Source of the DNA: Shinella sp. UYSO24
GTDB taxonomy: Bacteria > Pseudomonadota > Alphaproteobacteria > Rhizobiales > Rhizobiaceae
NCBI GenBank assembly: GCA_902167985.1
Contig: CABHNZ010000027.1
Span: forward strand, 1 to 50,993
Length of the DNA: 50,993 nt
Reading direction: 5' to 3'
Shown: positions 1-7,191 of the stretch, in pieces
Numbering within the stretch: the stretch's first letter is position 1
Layout of the letters: every line of letters begins with the position of its first letter
The notes under the pieces: generated by a model
Told to the model about the DNA's origin: nothing
Databases searched by the model: none
Seen by the model: only the letters and a program-made list of their open reading frames with translations
Program-made: the position numbers and the translations under genes

Positions 1-492
1 GCCATCGAGGCAAGCTTCCCGAGAACCCAGGTTCAGACATGCATCGTCCATCTCCTGCGCCATTCCATGAACTTCGCCAGCTATAAGGACCGCAAGGCAG
101 TCGCCAACGCGCTCAAGGCCGTCTACACGGCCGTGAATGTCGAGGCTGCGCAAGACGCGCTGGCGGCGTTCGCTGACAGTGAGCTGGCCAGGCGCTATCC
201 GGCGATCGTGCCGAGTTGGCGGCGGGCATGGACTGAAGTCACTCCGTTCCTCGATTACCCGCCCGAGGTGCGCAGGCTGATCTATACGACGAATTCTATC
301 GAGGCGCTCAACTCGAAGATCCGGCGTGCCGTCAGAACCCGCGGACACTTCCCCAGCGATGAGGCAGCGGCAAAGTTGATCTATCTGGCGCTCAATGCTA
401 CCTCGACTGAGTGGAAGCGTTCAGTGCGCGAATGGCATCTCGTCAAAAGCCAGCTCGCGATCATGTTCGAAGATCGTTTCCCGATGGCCTGA
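1..492 (+). CDS. IS256-family transposase, C-terminal part
   Basis: The frame is open from base 1, so the gene is partial at its 5' end. The visible 163 residues are the C-terminal third of a mutator/IS256 DDE transposase, which cuts and joins element ends. The family hallmarks are the IYTTNSIEALNSKIRR block followed by TRGHFP and the conserved hydrophobic helix near the end (KLIYLAL). The catalytic Glu of the DDE triad would lie in or near the TTNSIE segment; the two Asp residues lie upstream of the window. The ORF ends normally with TGA, so nothing suggests that this end is broken. Confidence 0.9.
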   Translation, partial: AIEASFPRTQVQTCIVHLLRHSMNFASYKDRKAVANALKAVYTAVNVEAAQDALAAFADSELARRYPAIVPSWRRAWTEVTPFLDYPPEVRRLIYTTNSIEALNSKIRRAVRTRGHFPSDEAAAKLIYLALNATSTEWKRSVREWHLVKSQLAIMFEDRFPMA

Positions 493-524
493 AACATCGC
501 TAGGGCACAAATTCCTTACAGTCT
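1..524 (+). mobile_element. IS256-family insertion sequence, right-hand portion
   Basis: This is the 3' part of an IS256 (mutator-type) element whose left part lies outside the window. The transposase ends at 492. About 32 bases later the reading frame of an unrelated helicase resumes without its normal N-terminus, so the element boundary is placed near 520-525. I could not identify the terminal inverted repeat because the left end is absent, so the boundary is approximate. Confidence 0.75.
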
Positions 525-1174
525 CGTATCCCTCTAAACGAGGCACTCGACCTGATCGCACGCGAAGAGGGATTTGCACAATGGAGCCTGCTTTCCGCAA
601 GCATGGCTGCCGGCACATTGTCTAAAACAGTCCTGTCGCGGCTCACCAACGGCGATCTGCTTTTGATCGGAGGCCGACCGGGCCAGGGTAAGACCAAGCT
701 GGGTCTTCAGCTTCTAATTGAAGCCGCTCGTGATGGCCGTAAAGCCTTACTGTTTACGTTAGAATTCACCGAGCAACAGGCGAGGAAACACCTTGGCTCT
801 CTGGAGCTTCGGGGGGCAACAGCGCAGAGGCCGTGCAGATTTTCACATCTGAACAGATCAGCGCCGAATATATTATCCAACAAACGTCTGGATTAGAACC
901 CGGCACAATTGCAGTTGTCGACTTCTTGCAGCTGCTTGATCAGCAGCGCAGCAAGCCGGTTCTATCCGAACAACTTCAAAGTCTGGGGGACTTCGCAAAA
1001 CGCACTGGCATTATCTTCGGTTTCATCTCCCAAATCGACAGGTCATTTGAACCGGACAGTAAACGCCTTCCTGATATCGCAGACGTTCGCTTGCCGAATT
1101 TTGTCGATCTAGGCCTCTTTTCCAAGGCGTGCTTCCTACACAATGGGGAGGCTCAACTTCAAGACGTTGCATGA
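525..1174 (+). pseudogene. DnaB/RecA-like helicase-type ATPase, broken by IS256 and a frameshift
   Basis: The upstream frame reads from about 525 (PLNEALDLIAREEGF), through a Walker A-like GRPGQGKT motif near 681, to about 810. The downstream frame, from about 812, carries the Walker B-like VVDFLQLLDQ and the FGFISQIDRSF segment. The product resembles the small DnaB-like ATPases common on rhizobial plasmids. The normal N-terminus is missing where the IS256 element ends, which suggests insertion into this gene. The two frames join if one G is restored to the six-G run at 811-816. With a lost N-terminus and a frameshift the gene is very likely dead. The ATP-binding and hydrolysis motifs remain readable. 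Confidence 0.75.
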
Positions 1175-1180
1175 GCGCTG

Positions 1181-1203
1181 GCCGCGACCATAGTGGTCGC
1201 GGC
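1181..1203 (+). terminator. Hairpin after the helicase remnant
   Basis: A perfect 10-bp inverted repeat, GCCGCGACCA and TGGTCGCGGC, has a three-base TAG loop and lies 6 bases after the helicase stop codon. The stem is strong, but only a short T stretch (ATTTCC) follows, so it is a terminator-like or mRNA-stabilising hairpin rather than a textbook rho-independent terminator. Confidence 0.5.
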
Positions 1204-1237
1204 ATTTCCTGCAAGGCTGAGGTTGAAGCAGGACCTA

Positions 1238-1346
1238 TTATGCCGACTGCGATGCGCCGAGTGCCTATGTGTTCTCGGCACATCAGCCTCATGCGCGGCA
1301 TAATCCAGATATCGGCATTATGCGTCTTATGCCGATATCGGCATAA
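1238..1346. repeat. Cluster of TTATGCCGA/CGGCATAA repeats ending in a 20-bp palindrome
   Basis: The unit TTATGCCGA occurs at 1238 (direct), its complement CGGCATAA at 1296, a GATATCGGCATTATG copy from 1308, and a perfect 20-bp palindrome TTATGCCGATATCGGCATAA at 1327-1346. The palindrome abuts the point where the ArdC remnant becomes recognisable. The arrangement resembles a recombinase crossover or resolution site, or an operator array. No recombinase gene is visible nearby. Confidence 0.6.
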
Positions 1347-1649
1347 CATTCATTGGACGGCTGCCGAGGATCGCGTCGGGCGAGATCTCTCCCGCTATGC
1401 CAAGGACCGGACGGACCGCGCGCGCGAAGATACGTGGCCGAGCTTGGCAGCTGCTTCCTGTGCGCTGATCTCGGCATCGCCCCGGAGCTCGAGCCACGGC
1501 CGGATCATGCGTCCTACCTGCAGTCTTGGCTGTCAGTGCTTTCCAACGATCGGCGGGCGATCTTCCAGGCGGCAGCGCATGCGCAGCGCGCGGTGGCGTA
1601 CCTGCATTCCCTGCAGCCGGAGGCCGAAGACCTCAAACGGGCGGCGTGA
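1347..1649 (+). pseudogene. ardC: ArdC-type antirestriction protein, C-terminal remnant
   Basis: ArdC proteins protect incoming plasmid DNA from restriction and carry a C-terminal metallopeptidase-like domain. The remnant begins at the HWT part of that domain's HELTHWTG motif (frame 1: HWTAAEDRVGRDL). It then moves to another frame (YVAELGSCFLCADLGI, then PRPDHASYLQSWL, then DRRAIFQAAAHAQRA), which is the typical ArdC C-terminal block. The shift lies between about 1400 and 1435 and is equivalent to one lost base. The N-terminal single-strand DNA-binding domain and the first part of the zinc motif are absent and replaced by the palindromic repeat cluster. The piece cannot encode an active protein. 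Confidence 0.7.
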
Positions 1650-1669
1650 GCCGGCTCTGCCATGTTTGA

Positions 1670-1879
1670 TCAGGTGCGGTCGTCACCACCGGTAGCGGCC
1701 CGCCGATCCGAATCTTCCTGGTCCCTGAGACCTTGCGAGATATCAGCACCAAGCCTTCCCCAAATCGAGGGCTTCTCGGCGTCGGCCTTAAGCTTGCGGG
1801 ATGGCTTTCGTTCAACGACGAACGGTTTGGTCGGTTGGCGCATGCGGGTTCTGGTGTCCTCCTGGGCGACGAATCGCAC
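1670..1879 (-). CDS. Small conserved basic plasmid protein (hypothetical)
   Basis: The 69-residue reverse-strand ORF has a hydrophilic composition and a pattern I associate with small rhizobial plasmid proteins: RQPTKPFVVERKPSRKLK in the first half and KPSIWGRL in the middle. The tail is charged and probably disordered. No membrane segment, signal peptide or enzymatic motif is visible. The ATG at 1879 has only a weak upstream purine stretch. It lies between the ArdC remnant and the DUF736 unit, on the opposite strand to both. Function unknown. The real-gene call rests mainly on the protein pattern; the forward ORFs overlapping it look like shadows. Confidence 0.5.
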   Translation of the reverse strand: MRFVAQEDTRTRMRQPTKPFVVERKPSRKLKADAEKPSIWGRLGADISQGLRDQEDSDRRAATGGDDRT

Positions 1880-2065
1880 CTAGACGATACCGCATGGACT
1901 TGGGCTTGCAACGGCCACAGCTCGGGTTGGCGGTCGTGGTGGTTTCAAGCCGGGACCCGCGTCTCAACAGTGCATGATCGAACTGGTGCGGCAGGTTCAT
2001 CCAGCAAATGTCGCCGTGTGCGCCATAATTCCGTTCCTTCGCCCGAAAACTAAGACACTCCAGAA
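1880..2065. other. Non-coding stretch between small ORF and leader copy 1
   Basis: Together with leader copy 1 this makes a 428-base stretch without a convincing gene. The reverse strand can be read through as a Cys- and Arg-containing peptide (WMNLPHQFDHALLRRGSRLE), but it has no start with a ribosome site and merges into the leader. I see no recognisable promoter or repeat here. Confidence 0.3.
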
Positions 2066-2281
2066 GCGGGCTCGATGGGGCATGTCTGACCGGAAAACCG
2101 GCTTCGCCTCGATCGTCCTCCCGCAACGGCAGGTTTCGGATTTCTTACCCCGTGCGGCGAGCCGCCCTCCTCTCCCTCCAAGAAATCCGCTCCCTTTCGC
2201 CTTCCACTGCGTTTCAGCCCTACGGGTGCGGTCCGATCGTTCCCGGTCTTGTCGACAGCCATCGAGGCCGCACTGGAGCGG
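2066..2281 (+). promoter_or_regulatory. Structured leader copy 1, upstream of DUF736 gene 1
   Basis: This 216-base segment is repeated at 3970-4186 before the second DUF736 gene. Shared blocks are GCGGGCTCGATG, GCATGTCTGA, GTCCTCCCGCAACGGCA and the distal GCCATCGAGGCCGC. A long-range inverted repeat, CGGATTTCTT at 2137-2146 with AAGAAATCCG at 2180-2189, is preserved in copy 2 with a compensatory pair change (G-C to A-T). GCGGG at the start can also pair with CCCGC in the middle block. Compensatory change points to selection on a fold in RNA or single-stranded DNA. It could be a cis-regulatory leader, an sRNA, or a single-strand promoter of the kind used in plasmid leading regions. Confidence 0.6.
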
Positions 2282-2307
2282 ATCGAAACAGCGAAAGGAA
2301 CGCAAAA

Positions 2308-2616
2308 ATGGCTACCATCGGAACCTTCACCTCGGAAAAGAACGGCTTCTCCGGCTCGATCCGCACTCTCGCCCTCAACGTCAAGGCTCGCATCACCCGC
2401 GTCGAAAATCCTTCGGAAAAAGGGCCACAGTTCCGCGTCTACGCGGGAACGGTCGAGCTCGGCGCCGCATGGCAGAAGACTTCTGAGCAGGGCCGCGACT
2501 ACCTCTCGGTCAAGCTCGACGATCCGAGCTTCCCGGCCCCGATTTACGCGACGCTCGCTGAGGTCGAAGGCGAAGATGGCCTTCAGCTCATCTGGTCCCG
2601 GCCGAACCGGGACTGA
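2308..2616 (+). CDS. DUF736 family protein, copy 1
   Basis: The 102-residue protein belongs to DUF736, a family abundant on rhizobial plasmids. The molecular function is unknown to me. Signature segments are MATIGTFT at the N-terminus, GSIRTLALNVKA, GPQFRVYAG, LGAAWQKTS, YLSVKLDDPSFPAPIYA, and EDGLQLIWSRP at the end. There is no signal peptide or membrane segment, so it should be cytoplasmic; the repeated beta-strand pattern suggests a small beta-rich fold. The ATG follows a clear ribosome site, AAAGGA at about 2295. A structured leader precedes it and a hairpin terminator follows. A second copy at 6480 is nearly identical except around residues 10-15, so the leader-gene-terminator unit has been duplicated. 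Confidence 0.85.
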   Translation: MATIGTFTSEKNGFSGSIRTLALNVKARITRVENPSEKGPQFRVYAGTVELGAAWQKTSEQGRDYLSVKLDDPSFPAPIYATLAEVEGEDGLQLIWSRPNRD

Positions 2617-2626
2617 TCGGGATCAC

Positions 2627-2651
2627 GAGGCTCCGCCGCCGGCGGGGCCTC
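2627..2651 (+). terminator. Terminator after DUF736 gene 1
   Basis: A GC-rich hairpin, GAGGCTCCGCC paired with GGCGGGGCCTC, lies 11 bases after the stop codon and is followed by ACCCTTTCTT. The same hairpin follows DUF736 copy 2 at 6798. Confidence 0.65.
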
Positions 2652-2678
2652 ACCCTTTCTTCAGAAAGCGGCGCGCGG

Positions 2679-3290
2679 TCAACGCGCCTCGAACCTGGCA
2701 AGCATCTTGCGCAATTGCGCATTCTGCTCCGAGAGCTTCTTCGCCAACTGCTTCCGCAGTGCGGCGACCTCAGTATCAAGCTCGGCCATCTCCTCCAGGA
2801 CCGATTTGGGACCCGTGGGCGCAACCGGTGCTTCAACGAGAGGCTCGGTTGTCGGCTTATCTTCTTTGGCGAGTGGCGCGGTAGCCGCTGGGCGATCCGG
2901 CGCGGGCTCCGCCACCTCCTCACTCACCATCTGAGCCGGAGCTGCCACTTCGGGTTTTGCAGATGCCGTGACGTCGCTGACTTGAGGGACCTCTGTAGCC
3001 GCCGCAGGTTCAGCGATGTCGACCTGCTCGGTCGGCTCGTCGCTGACCGACGTCACCGATGAGACATCGGCGGCTTCACCGCCCTCTGGGCTTGATTGCA
3101 CGGCGGACTGTGCGGCCTCGCCAGTGTCCTGCTCGACCGGTTGGGTCTCAGCCTCTTGGGGTTGGTCCTCAGCGGGCGGATGATATTCGAGTGCGATGGC
3201 CTCGGGCGCGACCGCCTCGCGCTCGTCCGGTGTTTCCGCCTTTGGCTTACGCGACACCAGGTCAGCCACAAATCTCCATGGTGTTCTCAT
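2679..3290 (-). CDS. SyrB-like acidic low-complexity protein with C-terminal coiled coil
   Basis: The chosen start ATG at 3290 (MRTPWRFVADLVSRKPK) has a good ribosome site, GAAGGTGAG, 6 bases upstream, and gives 203 residues. An upstream in-frame ATG at 3308 is possible but has a poorer site. The N-terminal 15 residues are basic and amphipathic. The middle 130 residues are rich in Glu, Pro, Ala, Val and Thr and probably disordered. The last 45 residues form a heptad-like coiled coil (VLEEMAELDTEVAALRKQL, then NAQLRKML) that closely matches the C-terminus of the SyrB-like protein encoded next to it. I infer a regulator or scaffold of the same family whose linker has diverged. The tail may allow pairing with its neighbour. 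No DNA-binding motif is evident. Confidence 0.65.
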   Translation of the reverse strand: MRTPWRFVADLVSRKPKAETPDEREAVAPEAIALEYHPPAEDQPQEAETQPVEQDTGEAAQSAVQSSPEGGEAADVSSVTSVSDEPTEQVDIAEPAAATEVPQVSDVTASAKPEVAAPAQMVSEEVAEPAPDRPAATAPLAKEDKPTTEPLVEAPVAPTGPKSVLEEMAELDTEVAALRKQLAKKLSEQNAQLRKMLARFEAR

Positions 3291-3402
3291 CGCACTCACC
3301 TTCGGCATGGCGACAGTGTCCTGCCGCATTCAATCAGATTGGCCGGGCCTCAAGGGCCCGGCGATGTCATGAGATCGATCGACGTTTCGATCGGAGCGGC
3401 AC

Positions 3403-3822
3403 TCAAGCCTTGCCGAGGCGCTTGCGCAGATCGGCATTCTCGGAGCGAAGCTTTTCGGAAAGCTCCAGACGAAGCTTCTTGTTTTCCTCCTCGAGCTTGA
3501 TGAGATCAGCAATATCGTCGATGACGTCGACCGAAGCAGCAGGCGCGGCAGCCTTTGCGCGCGGCGCGCGGGTGACAGTCTTCTTCGGTTCAGCTGTGGC
3601 CTTGTCAGCCTTGACCGGAGCAGTCTTGACCGGAGCCGTTTTGGAGCCGCGTTTTGCGCGGGTCTTCTTTGCCGGCTTTTCATCGGATGCGGCAGCAACG
3701 TCAGCCGTTGCGGTCTCAGCAGCAGCCTTCGGAGCACGCGGCTTGCGGGTCTTCTTTTCGACCGGGGCAGCGGCCGGCGTTTCGGTCGTGGCAGTGGTTT
3801 CGGTCATCGTCTCGTCGGCCAT
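3403..3822 (-). CDS. syrB: SyrB-like regulatory protein
   Basis: The 139-residue protein resembles SyrB, described in Sinorhizobium as a negative regulator of the syrM symbiotic regulator. The N-terminal two thirds are Ala-, Lys-, Thr- and Pro-rich, with repeated basic patches (KKTRKPRAPKAA, KPAKKTRAKRG, TVTRAPRAKAAA), AT-hook-like and suited to binding nucleic acid. The C-terminus is a coiled coil (IADLIKLEEENKKLRLELSEKL, then NADLRKRL). The ATG at 3822 follows GAGGAGA. It is transcribed in the same direction as the acidic paralogue 112 bases downstream, so the two may be co-transcribed. SyrB paralogues occur in several copies on rhizobial replicons, so a symbiotic role cannot be assumed here. 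Confidence 0.7.
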   Translation of the reverse strand: MADETMTETTATTETPAAAPVEKKTRKPRAPKAAAETATADVAAASDEKPAKKTRAKRGSKTAPVKTAPVKADKATAEPKKTVTRAPRAKAAAPAASVDVIDDIADLIKLEEENKKLRLELSEKLRSENADLRKRLGKA

Positions 3823-3969
3823 CAGTGTTCTCCTCTGTCAGGCGCAAAAAACATGTGTTTCGCGCTTACGTGAAGTCAATCCGCGTGGATAGCCATTTCG
3901 GCGACAAAAGCCCCATGAACCGGCGCCATTGTCGATTTTCTATCCAAATACGGTGCAGGCCGACCTATC

Positions 3970-4186
3970 GCGGGCTCGATGAGGCATGTCTGATCGGGAG
4001 CCCCGCTGCGCCTCGATTGTCCTCCCGCAACGGCAAGGTTCAGATTTCTGACCCCGAAGTCCTGCGGCCTTCTCCTCTCCCACTAAAAAATCTGTACCTT
4101 GCGCCCTCCATTTCATTCCGTCCTTATCAGGTGCGGGCCAATCGTCCCCGATCTTTGCGACTGCCATCGAGGCCGCGATAGCGCGG
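3970..4186 (+). promoter_or_regulatory. Structured leader copy 2, separated from DUF736 gene 2 by an intron
   Basis: This is the second copy of the leader at 2066-2281, of nearly the same length and about three-quarters matching by eye. The inverted repeat is CAGATTT at 4041-4047 with AAATCTG at 4088-4094. Relative to copy 1 (CGGATTT with AAATCCG) both sides have changed so that pairing is kept. A small hairpin also differs on both sides: copy 1 has CCGG-AAAA-CCGG near 2090, copy 2 has a CGGG...CCCG version near 3995. The group II intron begins 16 bases after the leader, so the leader is now 2.3 kb from the gene it presumably served. Confidence 0.6.
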
Positions 4187-4202
4187 CCCGACCTTCAGAA
4201 AA

Positions 4203-6467
4203 GTAGAGTAGGAGCACAGCGCCTGCCTGCCTCGCGGCAGGTGGTTTCTGCGCCCCTCTCGCCGAACCGGACGTGCAAGTTTCCAAGCCACCGGCTCTCC
4301 ATGCGTGGCTATCGCCACGGGTGGCCCTCACACGGACATGAGGGTGTCGAACGATGCCCAGAAGCGGTCAGCTCCTTTTCGGAACTTCTCGTCGGGGTCG
4401 TTCCATCCGTTTGGTATTCGTATGCCCCGGAACGGGAAGCGGATCGATCCTCCTTCCCGGAAGAACCGCAGCGATTTCGGTCCGTCGACCCATCGCCAGC
4501 GGCTTTCGGGCGCGGTCGCGCGGAAGCGGCGACACAGTTCACGCCATGTCGCCTTTCGATACTTCTTGCGCAGCCATCGCCCGATGCGCTCCCATAGCCA
4601 CCAATCCAGACCGGAGAAGTCCCGCGTGGCCCATGTGGCGTAGCGGTAATAGTTTCGCCAGCCGGTGATGACCGGGTTGAGGCTCTCGATAAGATTGGCG
4701 AGGGATTGACCTGTCGGTGTCTCCTTCACCATGACCTTGATCTTGTGGCGCAAATCCTTCAGCTTGCTCTTCGGTATGAAGAGATTGCCGACCATGTGAC
4801 CGGTGCGGCGAGCCTTGGTCTGCACCACCCGATAGCCGAGGAAGTCGAAGCCTTCCCCAACCTGCGTGATCCTGGTCTTTTCCATCGACAGTTCCATGCG
4901 CAATTCCTGCTTGAGGAACTGCGCCAGCGCCAGCTTTTCGGTTTCAGCTTCCTCGCGTGTTCCGTCCGTTAGCACGACGAAGTCGTCGGCATAACGAACG
5001 GCGAAGAATGTCGGCCTGTTTCTCCGACGGTCGTAAAACCGCCGATCGGCTGCATTCTGGGGTCGCTCGCGAGGACGCATCGACCACCGCCCATACCTCT
5101 CGTCGATGGCAGCCAGATAGATGTTGGCCAGCAACGGCGAGATGATGCCACCTTGCGGGGTGCCCGTGACAGGGTGGCGGACGGAGCCCTCGACCATGAC
5201 ACCGGCCTTCAGGAAGGCGAGTACCAGCCCGAGGACCTTGCGATCCCCGATACGGCAGCGTACTCGTTCCATCAGCACATGGTGATCGACGGCGTCGAAG
5301 CAGCCCTTGATGTCCCCCTCTATCACCCAGCGATACTCAGAGGTGCCGCTCGGTGTGGGGTGCAAATGGCGCTGGATGTTAGCCAGCGCATCGTGGGTGC
5401 TCCTGCCGGGCCGAAGCCGTAAGAGGTCGGATAGAAGTCCGCCTCGAAGATCGGTTCCAGCGCAAGCTTCAAAGCCATTTGTACCAGTCGGTCTTTGAGT
5501 GTCGGAATGCCGAGTGGACGTACCTTGCCGGGTTTCCCCGGTTTAGGGATCAGCCTTTGCCTGACAGGCTCTGGCCGATATGTGCCGCCGCGCAGCTCGT
5601 TTCGAATATCTTCGATGAACTGCATAGCGCCGCCCGGCCGCTCTTCGACCGTTTTCCGCGTGACACCATCGGTTCCCGGTGTTCGACTGCCCTTGTTACG
5701 GGACAATCGTCGCCAGCTTTCCGAGAGTGTCCTGCGGTCGCATACGATGTTGAACAGATCCGCGAACACCTTGTTGGCGTCCGCGACACTCCACCTGTGA
5801 AGTTTGCGCTGCATGTCGAGGACGAACACGGTATTCACCGCATCGGGCTTCATCGGCCCACCTCCTGCCGGCTTGCTTCACTCACTGTCTCCCTTCGCCA
5901 TGTGGACGGCTTTCCCGCCCTCGGACTACTACGAAGACTCCGCCCCTTGCCGCACCGATCATCGGCCGCCTCGATCATCTCGCGCAATCCTGCGTGAGAG
6001 AACACGGCAAGGTTCCCAAGTTCACCTGATGTCCCTTCGCCTGCCTTAGGGACCGACTTTACCCCGTGAGAACTCCGACCGTCGGCCACCGCAAGCTGGG
6101 CCGCTGGCTGACGCACGCGACGGCGTACGCCCCTGATCCCCGGAAATCCAGCGGGGATCGGCGCTTCTCCGGTCTTTCGACCGACCTGCCCACTTCCGGT
6201 TTGGCAGGTTCCATGTTGCAACGAGGCTTCAAACATCGGTTCGATTATTCTTCCCATAGCAGGCATGCTTGCCGGACGGGCCACGGGCGGAAGTCCCTGA
6301 CCCTCCGACTTTGACGGGTTCTGCTTATTTATGGCTTGCCGAAGGCACTCGGCTTGCCTCACCCGTCTGCTTCAACCCTCATGCTTGCGGCATGTTGGCG
6401 GCAGGGTCTCCCACCCTGCAGGGGCAAAAGTGCGCGTGACGGTTTCCAGCCATCACTCTTGGCGCAC
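4203..6467 (-). mobile_element. Group II intron in antisense orientation, inserted in the DUF736-2 ribosome site
   Basis: On the reverse strand the element begins GTGCGCC at 6467 and ends ...CTACTCTAC at 4203, matching the GTGYG...AY boundaries of bacterial group II introns; length 2265 bases. A domain V-like hairpin (GAGCCGG, then GAAA, then CCGGTTC) lies about 70-95 bases before the 3' end, followed by a domain VI-like stem. Joining the flanks gives CAGAAAA plus GGAAATCGAAAAATG on the forward strand. That rebuilds a leader-to-gene junction equivalent to DUF736 copy 1, with an AAAAGGA ribosome site. The boundaries are therefore supported by both intron ends and the empty-site reconstruction. 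The intron-encoded protein is frameshifted. Confidence 0.85.
4328..5853 (-). pseudogene. ltrA: Group II intron reverse transcriptase/maturase, frameshifted
   Basis: The protein splices its host intron and reverse-transcribes it into new DNA sites. The first frame (5853 down to about 5416) covers the RT N-terminal region (PGTDGVTRKTVEE, RRLIPKPGKPGKVRPLGIPTL in family terms, ending SYGFGPA). The second frame covers the fingers-palm, including EGDIKGCFD, GTPQGGIISPLLANIYL and the catalytic RYADDFVVL, plus the maturase domain X (ESLNPVITGWRNYYRYA). No HNH endonuclease domain is present. Restoring one C near 5412-5415 (TTCCGGCCC instead of TTCGGCCC) rebuilds SYGFRPGRSTHDA, the usual family sequence. 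As read, the protein stops before the catalytic motif, so the intron could move or splice only with help from another intron's protein. Confidence 0.85.
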
Positions 6468-6479
6468 GGAAATCGAAAA

Positions 6480-6788
6480 ATGGCTACCATCGGCACCTTC
6501 ACCTCCACCGACAATGGCTTCACCGGCTCGATCCGCACCCTCGCCCTCAACGTCAAAGCGCGCATCGCCCGCGTCGAGAACCCATCCGACAAAGGACCGC
6601 AGTTCCGCGTCTACGCCGGCAGCGTCGAGCTCGGCGCCGCTTGGCAGAAAACCTCCAGCGAGGGTCGCGACTACCTCTCAGTCAAGCTCGACGATCCGAG
6701 CTTCCCGGCTCCAATCTACGCTACGCTCGCAGAAGTCGAAGGCGAAGACGGCCTTCAACTCATCTGGTCCCGCCCGAACCGGGATTGA
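6480..6788 (+). CDS. DUF736 family protein, copy 2
   Basis: 102 residues, almost identical to copy 1 from LALNVKA to the end, with differences mainly at residues 10-15 (TSTDNGFTGS versus TSEKNGFSGS) and at a few later sites. Function is unknown to me. The intron end lies 12 bases before the ATG, so GGAAATC is still adjacent but the original AAAAGGA ribosome site has been split and the ancestral leader moved 2.3 kb away. Unless the intron's flank supplies a new promoter, expression should be reduced. The intact reading frame implies recent insertion or residual expression. It is followed by the same type of hairpin terminator as copy 1. Confidence 0.85.
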   Translation: MATIGTFTSTDNGFTGSIRTLALNVKARIARVENPSDKGPQFRVYAGSVELGAAWQKTSSEGRDYLSVKLDDPSFPAPIYATLAEVEGEDGLQLIWSRPNRD

Positions 6789-6797
6789 TCGGATCAC

Positions 6798-6822
6798 GAG
6801 GCTCCGCCACCGGCGGGGCCTC
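6798..6822 (+). terminator. Terminator after DUF736 gene 2
   Basis: GAGGCTCCGCC pairs with GGCGGGGCCTC, the same stem as after copy 1, but here it is followed by AATCTTCAACG rather than a T run. Confidence 0.55.
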
Positions 6823-6833
6823 AATCTTCAACG

Positions 6834-6879
6834 AATACAGCCCTTACAGCAAAAGCAGCATTGCTGTAATTTCTGTATT
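6834..6879. promoter_or_regulatory. Nested inverted repeats, likely toxin-antitoxin operator
   Basis: Outer arms AATACAG and CTGTATT flank inner arms TTACAGCAA and TTGCTGTAA, with an 8-base centre. The structure ends 51 bases before the antitoxin start codon, where the promoter should be. Phd-type antitoxins autoregulate by binding such palindromes. Two nested pairs would fit cooperative binding of two dimers; this is inferred, not shown. Confidence 0.55.
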
Positions 6880-6930
6880 TCGAGACGTAGCCTAGCTATA
6901 GTGCGGCCTATGAGCGCGAAGGTGCAATGT

Positions 6931-7191
6931 ATGCACAGCCGATCCTATACGACGACCGACCTTTCTCGGAAATCCGGCGACATCATCGCCGATGCGCTGC
7001 GTCATCCCGTGGTCCTCACCCAGCGCGGCAAGCCGCGTCTCGTCATCCTGAACATTGACGATTACGAGCGGTTGATAAAGGGTGCCGACGCCCGCGCCGT
7101 CAGCACGATCGACACAATGTCCGACGCCCTCTTCGCCGACATGGAACGCGCCGTCGAGCAATATGCCGACGACGACAAGGTCGGACGATGA
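6931..7191 (+). CDS. Type II antitoxin, Phd/YefM family
   Basis: 86 residues from the ATG at 6931, which has GAAGGTG 6 bases upstream; an in-frame ATG at 6910 lacks a ribosome site. The N-terminal Phd fold is visible as YTTTDLSRKSGDIIADAL, VVLTQRGKPRLVILNIDDYERL, which binds the operator as a dimer. The C-terminal 30 residues (STIDTMSDALFADMERAVEQYADDD) would be the disordered segment that wraps the toxin. The next gene starts within its stop codon (ATGA overlap), the usual antitoxin-first arrangement. The partner is truncated by a stop codon, so the antitoxin may now act alone. Confidence 0.8.
   Translation: MHSRSYTTTDLSRKSGDIIADALRHPVVLTQRGKPRLVILNIDDYERLIKGADARAVSTIDTMSDALFADMERAVEQYADDDKVGR

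Noticed and set aside
1129..1695. A 188-codon ORF across the repeat cluster and ArdC remnant
   Set aside because: Only its central HWTAAEDRVGRDL part is protein-like, and that belongs to the broken ArdC; the remainder is Arg/Ser/Cys-rich and shadow-like.
2249..2884. A 211-codon forward ORF overlapping DUF736 copy 1
   Set aside because: It is in another frame of a conserved gene and has the low-complexity Ser/Arg/Pro look of a shadow.
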